From Streptomyces sp. NBC_01116 (lineage in GTDB: Bacteria > Actinomycetota > Actinomycetes > Streptomycetales > Streptomycetaceae): DNA of 64,000 nt. A program made the translations under genes and the position numbers. Where the stretch lies: NCBI RefSeq assembly GCF_041435495.1, contig NZ_CP108644.1:186001-250000 (forward strand), given 5' to 3'. Each line of letters opens with the position of its first letter. Position 1 is the first letter of the stretch. Under the pieces are notes generated by a model. It ran no database searches. It saw only the letters and a list, made by a program, of their open reading frames with translations, and was not told the origin of the DNA. Of the stretch, positions 60,201 to 64,000 are shown piece by piece.

Positions 60201-61427
60201 CGCGAAGTCGAGGACGCCCTTGAGTCCGTAGTGCCCGGCGAGCGCTCCGGGCCGGTCGGCGTTGTTCTCCAGGAGGCGCTGGTTGCGCCACAGGTCGGGG
60301 TTGGAGCGCCAGACGGCGGGGTCGTAGCGGAAGGTGAAAGGCCGGTCGCGGAGGAAGGGCGGCGGGGCGGTGTTCAGGTCGGGCCGCGGGCGGTCGTGGG
60401 GGCCGCCGCCGGGGGTCGGGGCCGGCTCGGGGTCCGGCTTCGGGTTCGGCCCCGGTTCGGGGGTCGGCTCCGGGCCGGGCCTGGGTCCCGGCGTCGGTTC
60501 GGGGGTCGGCTCCGGGCCGGGCCTGGGTCCCGGCGTCGGTTCGGGGGTCGGCCTGGGTTCGGGCTTGGGCTCCGGGGTCGGGCTGTCCGGGCCGGGTTTG
60601 GGAGTCGGGCTGTCCGGGTCCGGCTTCGGAGTCGGGCCGTCCGGGCCGGGCTTCGGGTTCGGGGTGTCGAGCTTCAGGTCGGGGCCGGGATCGGGCTTGT
60701 CCTTGAAGAGGGGTCCGTCCTTCAGGAAGTTGGTGTCGTAGCTCTTGACGATGTTCTTCGCCCAGTTCTCGAAGAGGCTGGTGAAGAACCCCGCCGCCGC
60801 ACCGAAGGCGGCCGCCTTGCCGATGTCGCCCCAGTCGATCCCGTCCGGACGGCGGCCGTCGGGAGCGAAGTTCATCATCGCCAGCCGGACGGCGAAGGTG
60901 GTGAACGCCTCCGCCAGCGCCTCGCTCAGAGCGGGCATCAGGTGGAGTCGCTTGAGCAGGTGGCTGAAGAGGGTCAGGAGCACGAACCGGCTGCGCAGCT
61001 TCGCCACGAGGATCTGGCTGGCGGAGGCGCCACCGGTGAAGAAGGACAGCGCGAGATAGATCGCGATCTCGATGAGCAGCCGGACGATCTCGGCGATGAC
61101 CTGCCACTTGGACTCCATGACGTCCATGCCGGTCTTCCGGCGGCCCCGGCCGATCTCGTCGAGCTGCTTGGTGAACTCCAGGAGGTAGTTCTTGCCCTGA
61201 TCGTCGATGAGGGTGCCCATCGCCTGCTTGTACGAGCTCGACAGCTCGTCCGGCATCGCCTGCGCGATGTCGTGCACCGACTTCTCGATCAGTCCGGACA
61301 GCTGCTCGATCTTGCGGGCCATGCCGGTGAAGTTGTACTGGCTCTGATCCGCGAGGTCCTCGTCGATGGTGGTGAGGAACTCCCCGGTCAGCGCGAAGAT
61401 CATCGCGTTGATCTCCGGCGTGGGCAT
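42273..61427 (-). CDS. giant ESX-associated multi-effector polymorphic toxin (about 6384 aa)
   Basis: One uninterrupted frame of 19.2 kb. In order: a WXG/CpnT-like helical N-terminal module (1-245), a Pro/Gly-rich linker (246-351), disordered spacers, a Fic-like domain (about 1085-1345, HPFQDGN at 1297), a 'lonely Cys' caspase-like domain (His1515, Cys1562), two tandem anthrax/ExoY-like nucleotidyl cyclase domains (1853-2075 and 2089-2311), an OTU protease (Cys2366, His2558), a 1800-residue beta-rich region, two degenerate OTU-like segments (about 4490-4945), acidic spacers and an unassigned C-terminus. It is probably exported by a type VII system and enters target cells. The start is ambiguous: ATG 61427 or TTG 61436, with no strong ribosome binding site, so coupling to the upstream gene is possible. 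Domain calls are from motifs only. Confidence 0.85.
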   Translation of the reverse strand: MPTPEINAMIFALTGEFLTTIDEDLADQSQYNFTGMARKIEQLSGLIEKSVHDIAQAMPDELSSSYKQAMGTLIDDQGKNYLLEFTKQLDEIGRGRRKTGMDVMESKWQVIAEIVRLLIEIAIYLALSFFTGGASASQILVAKLRSRFVLLTLFSHLLKRLHLMPALSEALAEAFTTFAVRLAMMNFAPDGRRPDGIDWGDIGKAAAFGAAAGFFTSLFENWAKNIVKSYDTNFLKDGPLFKDKPDPGPDLKLDTPNPKPGPDGPTPKPDPDSPTPKPGPDSPTPEPKPEPRPTPEPTPGPRPGPEPTPEPTPGPRPGPEPTPEPGPNPKPDPEPAPTPGGGPHDRPRPDLNTAPPPFLRDRPFTFRYDPAVWRSNPDLWRNQRLLENNADRPGALAGHYGLKGVLDFAAAGGGESVGEILIKGAFEGDFSSNWTTFVGAGVSSKVEGGLADIAVNTGNELRTAIENLRNQPPTVSGGADTDGPARSGGGDGSDRTGGRPRTESSDGGGPTPGAPRPPGSPEATGLDEYTGSPSPRPDLAESPPLHTPQDPPAYVPVDPPSYTPGPLPVTAAEDALWQQVHQGPPELREQALRDLAAIRGEQPPGPAEIGVRDGLYGNLSQHPEIRVVPTGNGPAAEIDADEVRRALESLGTPVTVDPPVAGEGTPTPPPGSGAPTGPDTAGETGANGTETAPGPNGRPGPAEADTDGTTGDAPAIGDSPATRGTPGDAVTGPPTADPADPDAGTGTGPGSRTEKPPLTVIVAETPPSPVDGSPEAAALLDSAGADRAVVLGPPTGTDTTGLPERGAFELTREGPGAPVQVRPLGGPEYVEGPNAPGSTAFPGANVLLPLADALGVPPVATATTPPPATATPPPASTPPPTSASPGPRPVTEGGPAGEPGAVVPAPGERMPESPAGAETEQRDTDPSAIKVVSAEQTPVTSGTGPDDTPTVTPDTAEKTAVEVDPKVTTDGPATGQDIKPPVITTGSDSASDVRPPPALTGPTPSADLKPSGATPPPDTAPDIEPQPVTTSTTPTTGTDVPAASKPAADARPWTETATDLHLESGRDDGNPTATPAAAPPPPGQITVRPADPAQDRPPRTLRDFLPEDQWWTFYIDPKNHQAALDAFPDDPGSYYDHDRSPGFQQGMVSAYTRFLGDPGTVATPMDSTSYQTMHGLATSHLGRTIGWSGGGATQFPLRGETLADDIFDERIGDQLLVYDTTSRDWSMPLPKPRPVTILTRFLHNNPSLATNYGRNAAPGLVDTLFQQHYARVSEPDADDTVKLASIVRTIRALHVVHPFQDGNLRSNVQILLPKLLLEQGLRPVVPDNMYSLFQGGRSVPQMVESLIRNGALDTGSPLPPQGETAADVHLESRQDSVVDTGDEPVAPVTTSSTDHDASTPPPTPEPSVTTLDSRTVPFSELRRFVPRARSAPQPGAAVQTVTISQSPAEDGTVRSAGREALLGQNSFRGVRTTSAEPPSPGSTEAPPAPRTVFTGPPAALPGSGTERGADYFVGHGTPRTVTLGTDNAAYPTIKVSGVQLGELLKSWAQDGDQDRPLVLFSCETGQQPMIAGLPVAQHVANRTGRPVYAPTTEAGTAKDRDGHIRAVLGEGPDGPGRWQLFTPEPAGADLDGLARDAGLHAGPDPADAFARARTLQQIRTLRETLGPDAEQQSGNRELLAALAYVDGLRWHDPGTAARYGDGRMTPDLLDRMVTDWHTATNGTNVDPATGPTPGQYRAFLEAAAGVRAGATPATTLDTLLPPPPPELPPDTLVSQPDVLGLAYARSAQITWSLSNAPLPLSELGLGPDDTAELARRLHHPEPPAPPVQQDAPGPDGTPAPAPLPVNSLVVNAYTARHTYGIPEKNFDKFRDVARDRNVVVDVRPTNPSAPKWLDAGAMPKPQDIKAKTVNEVDVLLGADAGNVGLVGYFQPVLPDQGSVPVDAWDRVVSRFNQRSTEFHELAGKMARYEGEGKFTVHEGIVFGFDGGGERRPITGDHDLFDVSSPDGSRISHPAHDALIDEMRAKDMAVVHGAHMFWNPPTAFDKSVFDKIVSSHAGATGEPLLRFSPGNDHAVLTWTQKLKPGQVDSYTARHTYGIPEKNFDKFRDVARDRNVVVDVRPTNPSAPKWLDAGAMPKPQDIKAKTVNEVDVLLGSDPGTIGLVGYFKPVLPDQGSVPVDAWDRVVSRFNQRSTEFHELAGKMARYEAEGKFTVHEGIVFGFDGGGERRPITGDHDLFDVSSPDGSRISHPAHDALIDEMRAKDMAVVHGAHMFWHPPTAFDKSVFDKIVSSHAGATGEPLLRFSPGNDHAVLVHPEPRPDAPPARPESIAEDMQLSGKDTGTPGLADTVRADGQAFRRLPARADGDCLFRSLLDTARTRAVPPPWAARNVTGLRSLLRDRLTGSELLAPDVEATPDPVLAVVDDLRMTALAGVRNPEARERIGQRWDRIEQAVVTGGDARRWRRILKDSGYSHLADVAPTPAEARRLGTDGLILAAAGLPALWSSPFADALPLALAHTLDVELRLVRPDGSAPAGTSVTPLNPGGRSGTLHVAYNGTDHFDALVPAASLPAPATTATPPPAPAPATPDPAGPDVFGEWLRSLGGVTDLDSPAEETPDRGDPVPLETQLERQRPARLLTGEDARPPGPAPRTVTFDDGSRLPTVLISPDADPDDGSTGPGARTEGTPRSGLLNGLGVLTLRSPEQVAKEVFDQLPKRLRDQFDEAELLRLLKDQPGAFTAPRGARFVGREKSGVGHEMVVEAVPYHRWERFGEVGGATVRLDTMRRGQAGTGGGRSVGVGRRVAAALGMGPPLNWMLKIGVSLGWTRKTDYTQGTQAYHQSEYRAWEGSHLHLDDVHYRVRVERVTEAPETPAPTTPGPGTPPAATPRWQRGQVHSAAFAMRDGLSWRLPDDLTVPFKGPKRAPETLTFPDGAEPRITDTTALHLTDPPEDVALAVSGARPGSSAHRTLVSYVRPGRLLGLFGRFAGPVSGPELTRGSGQHPLGHLVVERSIPHRATLVTESVKAEVRDLTQTTYQNQRAHVRDTRLGVQVTAGPNYTLVGPETDVRLQGGPLVRTDLSAGRGHYLGTDAARKVTGRVRNHPMALYRVERTLMVRKAGQPASAALPVRVVSLDWYSTQDARRLAGWDSRTPGATGPNPDAEPPVPWYLTRQDPVHLGGQVRAEGFVPDQRPTAPATTTTAPAPATTTPAPGPAPAPQDPLKAFTDTVLDTLHRAYPSLFVPPLMLRHPHLAKLWYGDGRTRTALHNERQVREALNRPSLAQSLDDLTTTGVPVTLTEDGKVRRGHHTLILRARLGDRRFETTLGERSLRNAVIGTEISGQGQQESTTLSAGVELGISPRDHDKDPGTGLPRQAGNVSLGARHAQTRTRATKNTVAVAHDQLTFQNGADLYSYQVELGATFEGHRRPRGWTRLVSVGLLGAGVFVSKVGERPLFTRGTETVGRVELAVPAAHGSDRHAPADPPATGPAPAPAPVPRPLSSTDADQLLDGTRPLPRTSASDRQLVNKLLSAPHVVLSAEGGEQRQRLVQDTADRATGTSWHVSAPGTPIRTALRRAMANLGVAGQLGQYLGPFGSRITGLTGAGPFSTHYLKAAVRGELDNVRVKSDPKPGSLEATIGNEHRVAGTSGSGSRTTLGLQGAVTPVQQAPGQQAVVGAYSTALQYAWGKGRSVSQTLTRGRNTTLSYAGRMYLVVADAAETVAVRDRWTAAMGAVGTRSGSRISAAAGRISDRLGRGLSPRRAAAALLRIRDAVMFHLPMQDAIEAGLAPDGLGTRTPANLGGGYRLPPFLRRRHFPSHPSGQLDASRVAQQLMGQLERMGVPSHDREQVLQRLSPDFLRSHVHELTTDGMALPVHYRSWTSPHHLPVGGSPGQLRLTLTPVTTTVERLRTGYELEDYRTTARDDVDGRSQDRGADATLSAGERAAGSGVLVANPALQGTAAKQRSSNVTEAVGSTAMPNIATTQAHAEIVTTYTLTATLVDASGKPLGPTATAPVGSLNEILPASLLTPDGDGADGVLTEQDVPEPTRAVRVLTADQARPESIARWRTTDRETGERDPDILPFDDVIGSGILAVDILGSANVQDALTLATARADGFPGDLDLGERHTGATLAERVRMARHTPLTGLGTAPAQAQQEATSQVGLTAGFREALGADGSPLPTQSSARLLGQSHTADSRLYAKMHRAGARLLAVENKPRMEAMQRRKTGDALDAGITDNVEGAVSTSPLAGNSNAGVTNPGATVPIGGANDATALRGATDTTLGTHVKVLTDRSMLFAVPVSWLSVAEVDHRVTDSRPIQALGKPERGPRAVEAGTTALVWLREDIARDYGLLDDTTFPDEARTAWDDQAKAAADLATAEKNYYDARARTRETWLGLSPEEQAALGDDDRTTVLPRALAESPAVTAWQAARDEVRRWQQRLDAAAKDHHRLHLAAARLTAHHQGSGSVPVKDVPQEYTEPDWRSEAPEPYTVTDATDSAPRTLTSPDGHTVHEVHEVPHDGASFFHALLTTAQNRGKLPFLLDADLADRFTADPGDPAVTAEAVDAVRDRLAWALADDGNEDLLDGLALDAADTFTQAELDYAKIDLTAAQQAEFDTFGRLPQTFWPSPAQRVALATAALYRPFTAEPTGGTPDAGDPAPPERRAGDHGGVDVLPALAARVLGTPVTVVTGEGRRQMFLPHGADPATADPAPGPVLFAAGGFFSAVLAPGTVPPPTTALPAPPATGAPSGSTETAPKPPAHRSHATPPWLPPADADGPRYRLDRDGLLTAPDSATYTQGAPAGRGNGFFAALSTALRHAAQQPGRDPRAAARLRTRAGASPAQLMRLNGLPGERSDRDTLFSPPPPGGRKGAPALSQDALDGRLRRHLANAPWGPDADRAVAEWAAKATGATVTLIEENGTAHTYAGPSADAPHLRLRRRGGDFVPLLLRTPAPVPAPDPAPKPKTPTPKPEAPESPKAPADGDLPGLSGEEEAYELSTLSGAEPRTRPQPLTQPHESTGIRTGTGSDSETDSDYDSEGDSEGEEDPPIQADPEWLTAVFGPQWNRAPRARLQETSQALYELVEEAAGGRPIRDGLAGLVRHVLHLPLRARVSNQDVLDLGALALEASSDDLATADDLAGYFVDRQIETRRDALAEETQLRDADRSPAGRDFTGANRGLPAPDSYLAERSGRAAVQSPEWRKPYLFVAGAAEGGGVEIVTPWRTFVVRDAEEMARIISYDSRRPAGADIVLALPPAFAAQVADLVAGTTARPVWYPLGPAEIATHPTTGAAHLVVHRRAGEAGPDWTTPPPPREPGLPGARDLGSGDSDTDDGPDSDDGSDSGSTSDGDAEFDRLADLAQFERRVDALRPRPLATRAYEVLDDSGTGVLFTGTGPRTVGEVRTAERTEGPSLVLPHQTPRAVPAADRPPLHISEDRTVALLSAGDDTTGRGRQVYATRTAIERSSARLAAAGAGVRLEADPSVRVVLDQEDGTPGEPLFRVEPRFLTGSGASEHAFTRDFARMVAGTDAAPLSHLAFRAPDGTVATAPVNGLHGREVTGTHHLAQALAEVAHGNRPATGVTPDWAVRQAGRDPRFTGGVVGAPTPGEAYGRALSHTQDNARRGPLTQAAARAGVNQFAWAEVGEGYLIQSVSTTNDGGAQLFTHNHAKPGDPVGPHAPYHFAQVVLAAEDGTHQITLENETHSRTPIPADQLDAVVDENLDRYDEARLNRLAQESEGRAATARRDGAAPAEVARLESFARTARALAAVHEAEHVRWYFTEDRPEHALAQREVDQARARARDAVRSAAPVGEDKDQWFFRAYSKRPGESAHEVNAALLSERSPAVSNPLTTVALHGHALRPDQRTVRFAEQQHTPSPDADENLDALALSLARTGLWNHANGLPLPAVTVTGHGNRSRVGGQKRAEAVGKALADRLGRLLRTFQEGTPGPHVRLADFTLTLDARRVRRATDPDRGRLVTVDIDDHRHTSPPAPGRPAPAGEPPRTEPPAPPRPTAEPAPGVPRPAGTDPATGTPPTRPDTTASVATPSGRDSSRPARRSATPSPDRGVPVPAWVRARIRYAEESVAFERRLAEHLAENEAVTEEFRKMARAAWDRARQQYPRALDTFGSENPSMPGTVGTSRPVLQQMLRTGNLRELTTFLFQGISSDLVPEMLGGREDPNPVIEEERPSRRQAEGRAELERLAAELNLDDTLSVPEKQAALARATRRHAVQTDPDDVRPPLSRAERPYAVNELGLTWMPASSVYDLAMASGLQGTSEDTGGLVLTGTAGSTYRFLVHAARMRDRWGIDLDLGLIRAGMIATSLSAGHHSFHEVMRGAQLALDSLPGHDPALDYQDNWGRYWNVHPLTERELRDHVARDGLFPDEHARAALDLG
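46593..47960 (-). other. two degenerate OTU-like segments in the toxin
   Basis: Residues near 4511 read PHDGASFFHALLTTA and near 4797 read GRGNGFFAALSTALRH, each in the position of the OTU DGxCLFRAL helix but with the catalytic Cys replaced (Ser-Phe and Gly-Phe). They look like inactive duplicates that may have a structural or binding role. Confidence 0.4.
48108..53510 (-). other. toxin beta-rich central region of unknown function
   Basis: Residues about 2640-4440 alternate short polar/hydrophobic strands (KIGVSLGWTRKTDYTQG, TTLSAGVELGIS, TLGLQGAVTPVQQAPGQ, TTTYTLTATLVDA-like) with helical stretches. The pattern recalls large beta-structured translocation or encapsulating regions, but I do not recognise a named family. 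Confidence 0.4.
53703..54410 (-). other. toxin OTU-family cysteine protease domain
   Basis: Residues about 2340-2575. RADGDCLFRSLLDTA carries Asp2363 and nucleophile Cys2366; HVAYNGTDHFDALVP carries His2558. Spacing and motif order match OTU deubiquitinases, which also occur in bacterial effectors. Confidence 0.75.
54495..55871 (-). repeat. tandem duplication of a nucleotidyl cyclase domain (708-bp period)
   Basis: Two copies, residues 1853-2075 (55203-55871) and 2089-2311 (54495-55163), differ at only about eight residues, for example FWNPPT versus FWHPPT. Each has VVVDVRPTNP (Arg1883), MPKPQDIKAK with lysines seven apart (1900 and 1907 in copy 1) and ITGDHDLFDV with the metal-binding D-x-D (1996/1998; 2232/2234). 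This matches anthrax edema factor, CyaA and ExoY. These enzymes make cAMP or cGMP after activation by a host factor. Confidence 0.75.
56568..57305 (-). other. toxin 'lonely Cys' caspase-like protease domain
   Basis: Residues about 1375-1620. ADYFVGHGTPR supplies His1515 and PLVLFSCETGQQP supplies Cys1562, each at the end of a hydrophobic strand, as in clan CD peptidases (caspase, MARTX CPD). Autoprocessing that releases neighbouring effectors is the likely role, by analogy. Confidence 0.55.
57393..58175 (-). other. toxin Fic-like domain with altered active-site motif
   Basis: Residues about 1085-1345 contain ASIVRTIRALHVVHPFQDGN then LRSNVQILLPKLL. The Fic consensus HPFx[D/E]GNGRxxR is matched through GN, but the next residues are Leu-Arg-Ser-Asn, so the GR dipeptide and second Arg are changed. 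Fic enzymes transfer AMP or related groups to proteins; activity here is uncertain. Confidence 0.6.
60375..60692 (-). repeat. Pro/Gly-rich linker with tandem PEPTPGPRPGP repeats
   Basis: Residues about 246-351 consist of degenerate PKPGPDGPTPKPDPDSP-type and PEPTPEPTPGPRPGP units; the DNA shows corresponding direct repeats. It likely gives an extended spacer between the export module and the effectors. Confidence 0.75.
60693..61427 (-). other. toxin N-terminal WXG100/CpnT-like module
   Basis: Residues 1-245: helical segment (INAMIFALTGEFLTTIDEDL, MARKIEQLSGLIEKSVHDIA), then hydrophobic helices near 108-165 (IVRLLIEIAIYLALSFFTGG) and AAAFGAAAGFFTSLFEN. The arrangement is that of the N-terminal region of large actinobacterial ESX toxins. 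No signal peptide is present, consistent with T7SS export. Confidence 0.6.
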
Positions 61428-61517
61428 GATGCTCAAGCGGGGCCGCCCCCGGTGGTGCGCGGGCAGACCGGAGAGGCCGCTCCCCCGGTTCTGCGGGAGC
61501 GGCCCTCGGCGCGGGGA

Positions 61518-61901
61518 TCAGCGGCGGCCATGCCCGCCCGTGTCGTCGCCGAACACGCCGTTGGCCTCGGCCCGGCTGCTGTACTTGCTGATGCCTTCGA
61601 GGTTGGTGTCGCGGGTCGAGCGCACCAGGTGGATCTGGTCCTTCATCGCGGCGGTGCTGGCACTGAGCGCGTCCCGGAAACCGGTCATGGTCTCCGTGAC
61701 CTTCTGGGTCTCCTCGCGGTCCCGCTCGGTGGCCTTCTGGCTCATCTCGTCGGTGCCCGCCGCCGTTCCGACCCAGCCGGCCGTCCCGTACACGTCGTCC
61801 CTGAACTCCGTCAGGATCGACATGGCCAGGTCCGCGATCTGGTCCTGCTGCTCGGTCAGCGAAGCCACCCGGTGCGGGTCGAAGTAGTAGCGTCCGGCCA
61901 T
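61518..61901 (-). CDS. small WXG100-like protein
   Basis: This 127-residue, mostly helical protein has GWVGTAAG, a WxG-type turn, around residue 42. It is longer than the usual 100 residues. The sequence opens MAGRYYFDPHRVASLTEQQD and has helical arms rich in polar residues. Such proteins are ESX substrates or chaperones that pair with larger toxins. ATG 61901 lies 1 nt after the upstream stop with GAGGAC as ribosome binding site, so it is translationally coupled. It precedes the giant toxin by 90 nt. Confidence 0.7.
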   Translation of the reverse strand: MAGRYYFDPHRVASLTEQQDQIADLAMSILTEFRDDVYGTAGWVGTAAGTDEMSQKATERDREETQKVTETMTGFRDALSASTAAMKDQIHLVRSTRDTNLEGISKYSSRAEANGVFGDDTGGHGRR

Positions 61902-61902
61902 C

Positions 61903-62358
61903 TCAGTCCTCACCGTCCTCGTCGAGCGCGTCCCGCCAGGCGGGCTGGTCCCCGTCCGGCCGCGACCGCTCCTCGTCGTCCTCGCGGAGAACCTCGGGGC
62001 CGAAGATCCGCTCCCAGTCCACCTCGAAGCCCGGCAGTTCCGGAATCGCGCTGCTGGGCTCGGTGAACGGCATCATCGCCTTCATCACATGCCGGTTCAT
62101 CGCGACCCGGGCCTCGCTCGCCGCCTCCATGACGCTGGCGGCCAAGGCCTGGGGCGACATGTCGCGGTACTTGTCCTCAAGGAACTCCAGGCTGGTCAGC
62201 TCCCCCTGCGGGCCCACGGTGCAGCGCACCGCCCGATCGGAGGAGACGCGGGCGAACGAGGCCTGCCGCAGCTCGCGTTCGGTCCGCGCGATGGCTTCCT
62301 GGGCCTGCTGGAGTTCGGCCATCGCCGTCTCCAGGCGCTTCTCCAGAGGTTCCGGCAC
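61903..62358 (-). CDS. YbaB/EbfC-like protein
   Basis: This 151-residue protein has an N-terminal coiled coil (LEKRLETAMAELQQAQEAIA), then the YbaB-like beta core VRCTVGPQGELTSLEFLEDK and MSPQALAASVMEAASEARVA. An acidic C-tail follows (LREDDEERSRPDGDQPAW). YbaB-fold proteins occur in ESX loci (EspL-like) and may act as chaperones instead of DNA-binding proteins. GTG 62358 start. It overlaps or abuts the WXG-like gene and probably forms an operon with it and the toxin. Confidence 0.7.
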   Translation of the reverse strand: MPEPLEKRLETAMAELQQAQEAIARTERELRQASFARVSSDRAVRCTVGPQGELTSLEFLEDKYRDMSPQALAASVMEAASEARVAMNRHVMKAMMPFTEPSSAIPELPGFEVDWERIFGPEVLREDDEERSRPDGDQPAWRDALDEDGED

Positions 62359-62532
62359 GCCTTGGTCCCTTCTCCGTTCCGTGTCGACCGTCGTGCGGGC
62401 CGGCCGGGCCGGCCAGCACGATGATCAACTCTGATGATTCTGCTCGTGGCCGCCCGGCAGGGGAAGCCGGTCCGGCTCACGATCCCTATGGGATACGTCT
62501 CCTCCGCGCCGTGGCGCGCGGCGTCCTCGCGG

Positions 62533-64000
62533 TCACCGTCCGATCACCGCGGGGCTGCCGCCCTCCTCGGTCCCCCAGACGTCCTCGTCCTCCTCCAGAT
62601 AGGCGGCGGAACCGGTGGTCCGGCGGCCGCTGTCCTGCTCCTCCTCGCCCCGCGTCTCACCGCCGCTGCTGGTGGTCGTGGGCCGGGGGGCGGGGGCCAG
62701 GAAGGTGTCCTCGCCCTCCTGCCGGTTCCAGGCGCCGCGGCGGCGGCGCTTGCGGCGCTCGCTCTCCTCGGCCGCGTCGACCAGGACGGCACGCACGCGT
62801 TCGCCGTTGCCCTTCTCCCCGGCTCCGCCGGCGCCCATGCCCGCGCCGCCCATCGGCATACCGGGCGAGCCGGGCATGCCGGGGGAGCCCGGGGCGCCGG
62901 GTGTCTGGCCGGGAGCTCCGGGCGTCTGACCGGGGGCTCCGGGCGTCTGACCGGGGGCTCCGGGCGTCTGACCGGGGTTGAGCCCGTTGCCGGAACCGTC
63001 GCCGAGCGGGCCGCCGCCGAGGGCGGAGAGGCTGTTGTCGAGGCCGGCGGAGTTTCCTCCGCCGTTGGTGAGGCCGAGGTCGGGCAGCGGCAGGTCGCGG
63101 GAGACGGTGCTCGGTCCGCCGTCCCCGGAGCCACCACCGGAACCGATGCCGTTGCCGTTGCCGTTCAGCCCGAGGTTGTCGAGGTCCAGCCGATCACGGG
63201 TCTCCCGGTTCAGGTCGGAGTTGAGCCCGTCCAGGTCCACGGTGCGGGTGTCTCCGTCCGGGTCGGTGATCGTCGTACGCCCGGTCTCCGGGTCCACGAT
63301 CTGGGTGGTGCCGTCCGGGAACGTCGTCTTGAGCATCCCGTTGTCCAGCACGGTCTTCGACCCGTCCGGGTTGGTCACCGTCGCGCCGTGCGTCAGGTCG
63401 ACGGTCTTCGTCGAACCGTCGGGATTCGTGGTCGTCAGCTCCCCGGTGTCGGGGTCGAACGAGCTGCGGCTGCCGTCCGGGAACACGCTGTCCAGATCGC
63501 CGTCGAGACCCAGCGAGGTACGCCCGCCCGTCGGCGTCTCCAGCCCGTCGCCGTTCCCGCCGAGACCGAGGTCACCCAGCCCGTCGAGCCCACCGTTCGC
63601 ACCGTTCAGACCGCCCAGGCCACCCAGGTTGCCCAGATTGCTGGTCGACGTACTCCCGTCCGGGTTCGTCGTGACGGTCTCCCCGGTCCGGGGGTCGACG
63701 ACCTGCCGGGAACCGTCCGGGAAGGTCGTCGTCAGATTCCCGTCCCGGTCCAGCGACGTGACCGAGCCGTCCGGATTGGTGATCTTCGCGCCATCACCCA
63801 GATCCACCGTACTCGTCGAACCGTCCGGATTCCTGGTCGTCAACCGACCGGTGTCGGGGTCGAACGAACTGCTGGCGCCGTTGGGGAAGTCGGTGGTGAT
63901 CCCGCCGCCGTCCCGGAGCCTGGTGTTGCCACCGGTCGGCGTGTTCAGGCCGCCGCCCGGGCCGCCGTTTCCGAGGAGGTTGCCCAGGCTGCGGGTGAAC
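62533..64000 (-). CDS. NPDGST-repeat ESX-associated protein, C-terminal part (runs off window)
   Basis: The frame is open through the right edge, so the N-terminus is missing. The visible 488 residues are built from about 25-30-residue units of the type 'DPxTGxxTTxNPDGSTxTxDLGxG' with TTFPDGSRQVVDP and similar. A collagen-like run of four PGQTPGA units (21-bp DNA repeats, about 62890-62975) follows, then PGMPGSPGMPMGG and a charged C-terminus (EESERRKRRRRGAW). Streptomyces proteins of this kind (AAWKG-type) begin with a WXG100-like domain; that cannot be checked here. It lies 174 nt upstream of the YbaB-like gene in the same orientation. Confidence 0.7.
   Translation of the reverse strand, partial: FTRSLGNLLGNGGPGGGLNTPTGGNTRLRDGGGITTDFPNGASSSFDPDTGRLTTRNPDGSTSTVDLGDGAKITNPDGSVTSLDRDGNLTTTFPDGSRQVVDPRTGETVTTNPDGSTSTSNLGNLGGLGGLNGANGGLDGLGDLGLGGNGDGLETPTGGRTSLGLDGDLDSVFPDGSRSSFDPDTGELTTTNPDGSTKTVDLTHGATVTNPDGSKTVLDNGMLKTTFPDGTTQIVDPETGRTTITDPDGDTRTVDLDGLNSDLNRETRDRLDLDNLGLNGNGNGIGSGGGSGDGGPSTVSRDLPLPDLGLTNGGGNSAGLDNSLSALGGGPLGDGSGNGLNPGQTPGAPGQTPGAPGQTPGAPGQTPGAPGSPGMPGSPGMPMGGAGMGAGGAGEKGNGERVRAVLVDAAEESERRKRRRRGAWNRQEGEDTFLAPAPRPTTTSSGGETRGEEEQDSGRRTTGSAAYLEEDEDVWGTEEGGSPAVIGR

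Noticed and set aside
62880..62980. Regular 21-bp repeats considered as a CRISPR array
   Set aside because: The repeats are head-to-tail without spacers and encode PGQTPGA collagen-like units in frame.

Overview
The window is high-GC actinomycete DNA and almost certainly Streptomyces. The evidence is strong third-position G+C, frequent GTG starts, a SigB/SigF-type sigma factor, an SsgA-like sporulation gene relic, a class IV lanthipeptide locus, an AfsR-like regulator and a type VII (ESX)-style toxin locus. All functional calls are made by eye from motifs; no database search was run.

Positions 1-23,300 are an accessory, decaying zone. It holds broken plasmid/ICE-type genes, a TrwC-like relaxase relative, at least six transposable-element traces and few intact genes. 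Intact genes include a DUF2236 oxygenase, a winged-helix/coiled-coil protein, a SigB/F-family sigma factor, an SDR oxidoreductase and two complete transposases. Two elements stand out. The first is an IS5-family element (13188-14576) with near-perfect terminal repeats that carries a CdiI-like immunity gene as a passenger. The second is an ISAzo13-family element (15962-17661) that abuts a 162-bp MITE (17661-17822). A compact lanthipeptide locus (lanA 20493-20654, lanL 17822-20455) follows, with a perfect 34-bp palindrome between precursor and synthetase.

Positions 23,300-29,150 carry an FMN reductase, a 14-TM drug-efflux MFS protein with a strong terminator, and a 1108-residue BTAD/NB-ARC/TPR regulator.

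Positions 29,338-42,060 form a catabolic cluster. A LysR regulator is divergent from a tightly overlapping operon encoding the meta-cleavage route for 3-hydroxyanthranilate: aminomuconate semialdehyde dehydrogenase, oxopentenoate hydratase, oxalocrotonate decarboxylase, RidA-type deaminase, 3-hydroxyanthranilate dioxygenase, ACMS decarboxylase, acylating acetaldehyde dehydrogenase, hydroxy-oxovalerate aldolase and kynureninase. A secreted LVIVD beta-propeller protein and an amino-acid permease follow. Together they should turn kynurenine (probably imported) into pyruvate and acetyl-CoA. Tryptophan dioxygenase, formamidase and kynurenine monooxygenase are absent from the window.

Positions 42,273-64,000 (reverse strand) are the most striking part. 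A single open reading frame encodes about 6,384 residues. It contains a WXG/CpnT-like N-terminal module, a proline-rich linker, a Fic-like domain, a 'lonely Cys'/caspase-like protease, two nearly identical tandem anthrax/ExoY-like nucleotidyl cyclase domains, an OTU protease, a very long beta-rich region and degenerate OTU-like copies. Upstream in the same orientation lie a small WXG-containing protein, a YbaB/EbfC-like protein and a large NPDGST-repeat protein that runs off the window. This looks like a T7SS-secreted multi-effector toxin locus. No obvious cognate immunity gene is adjacent.
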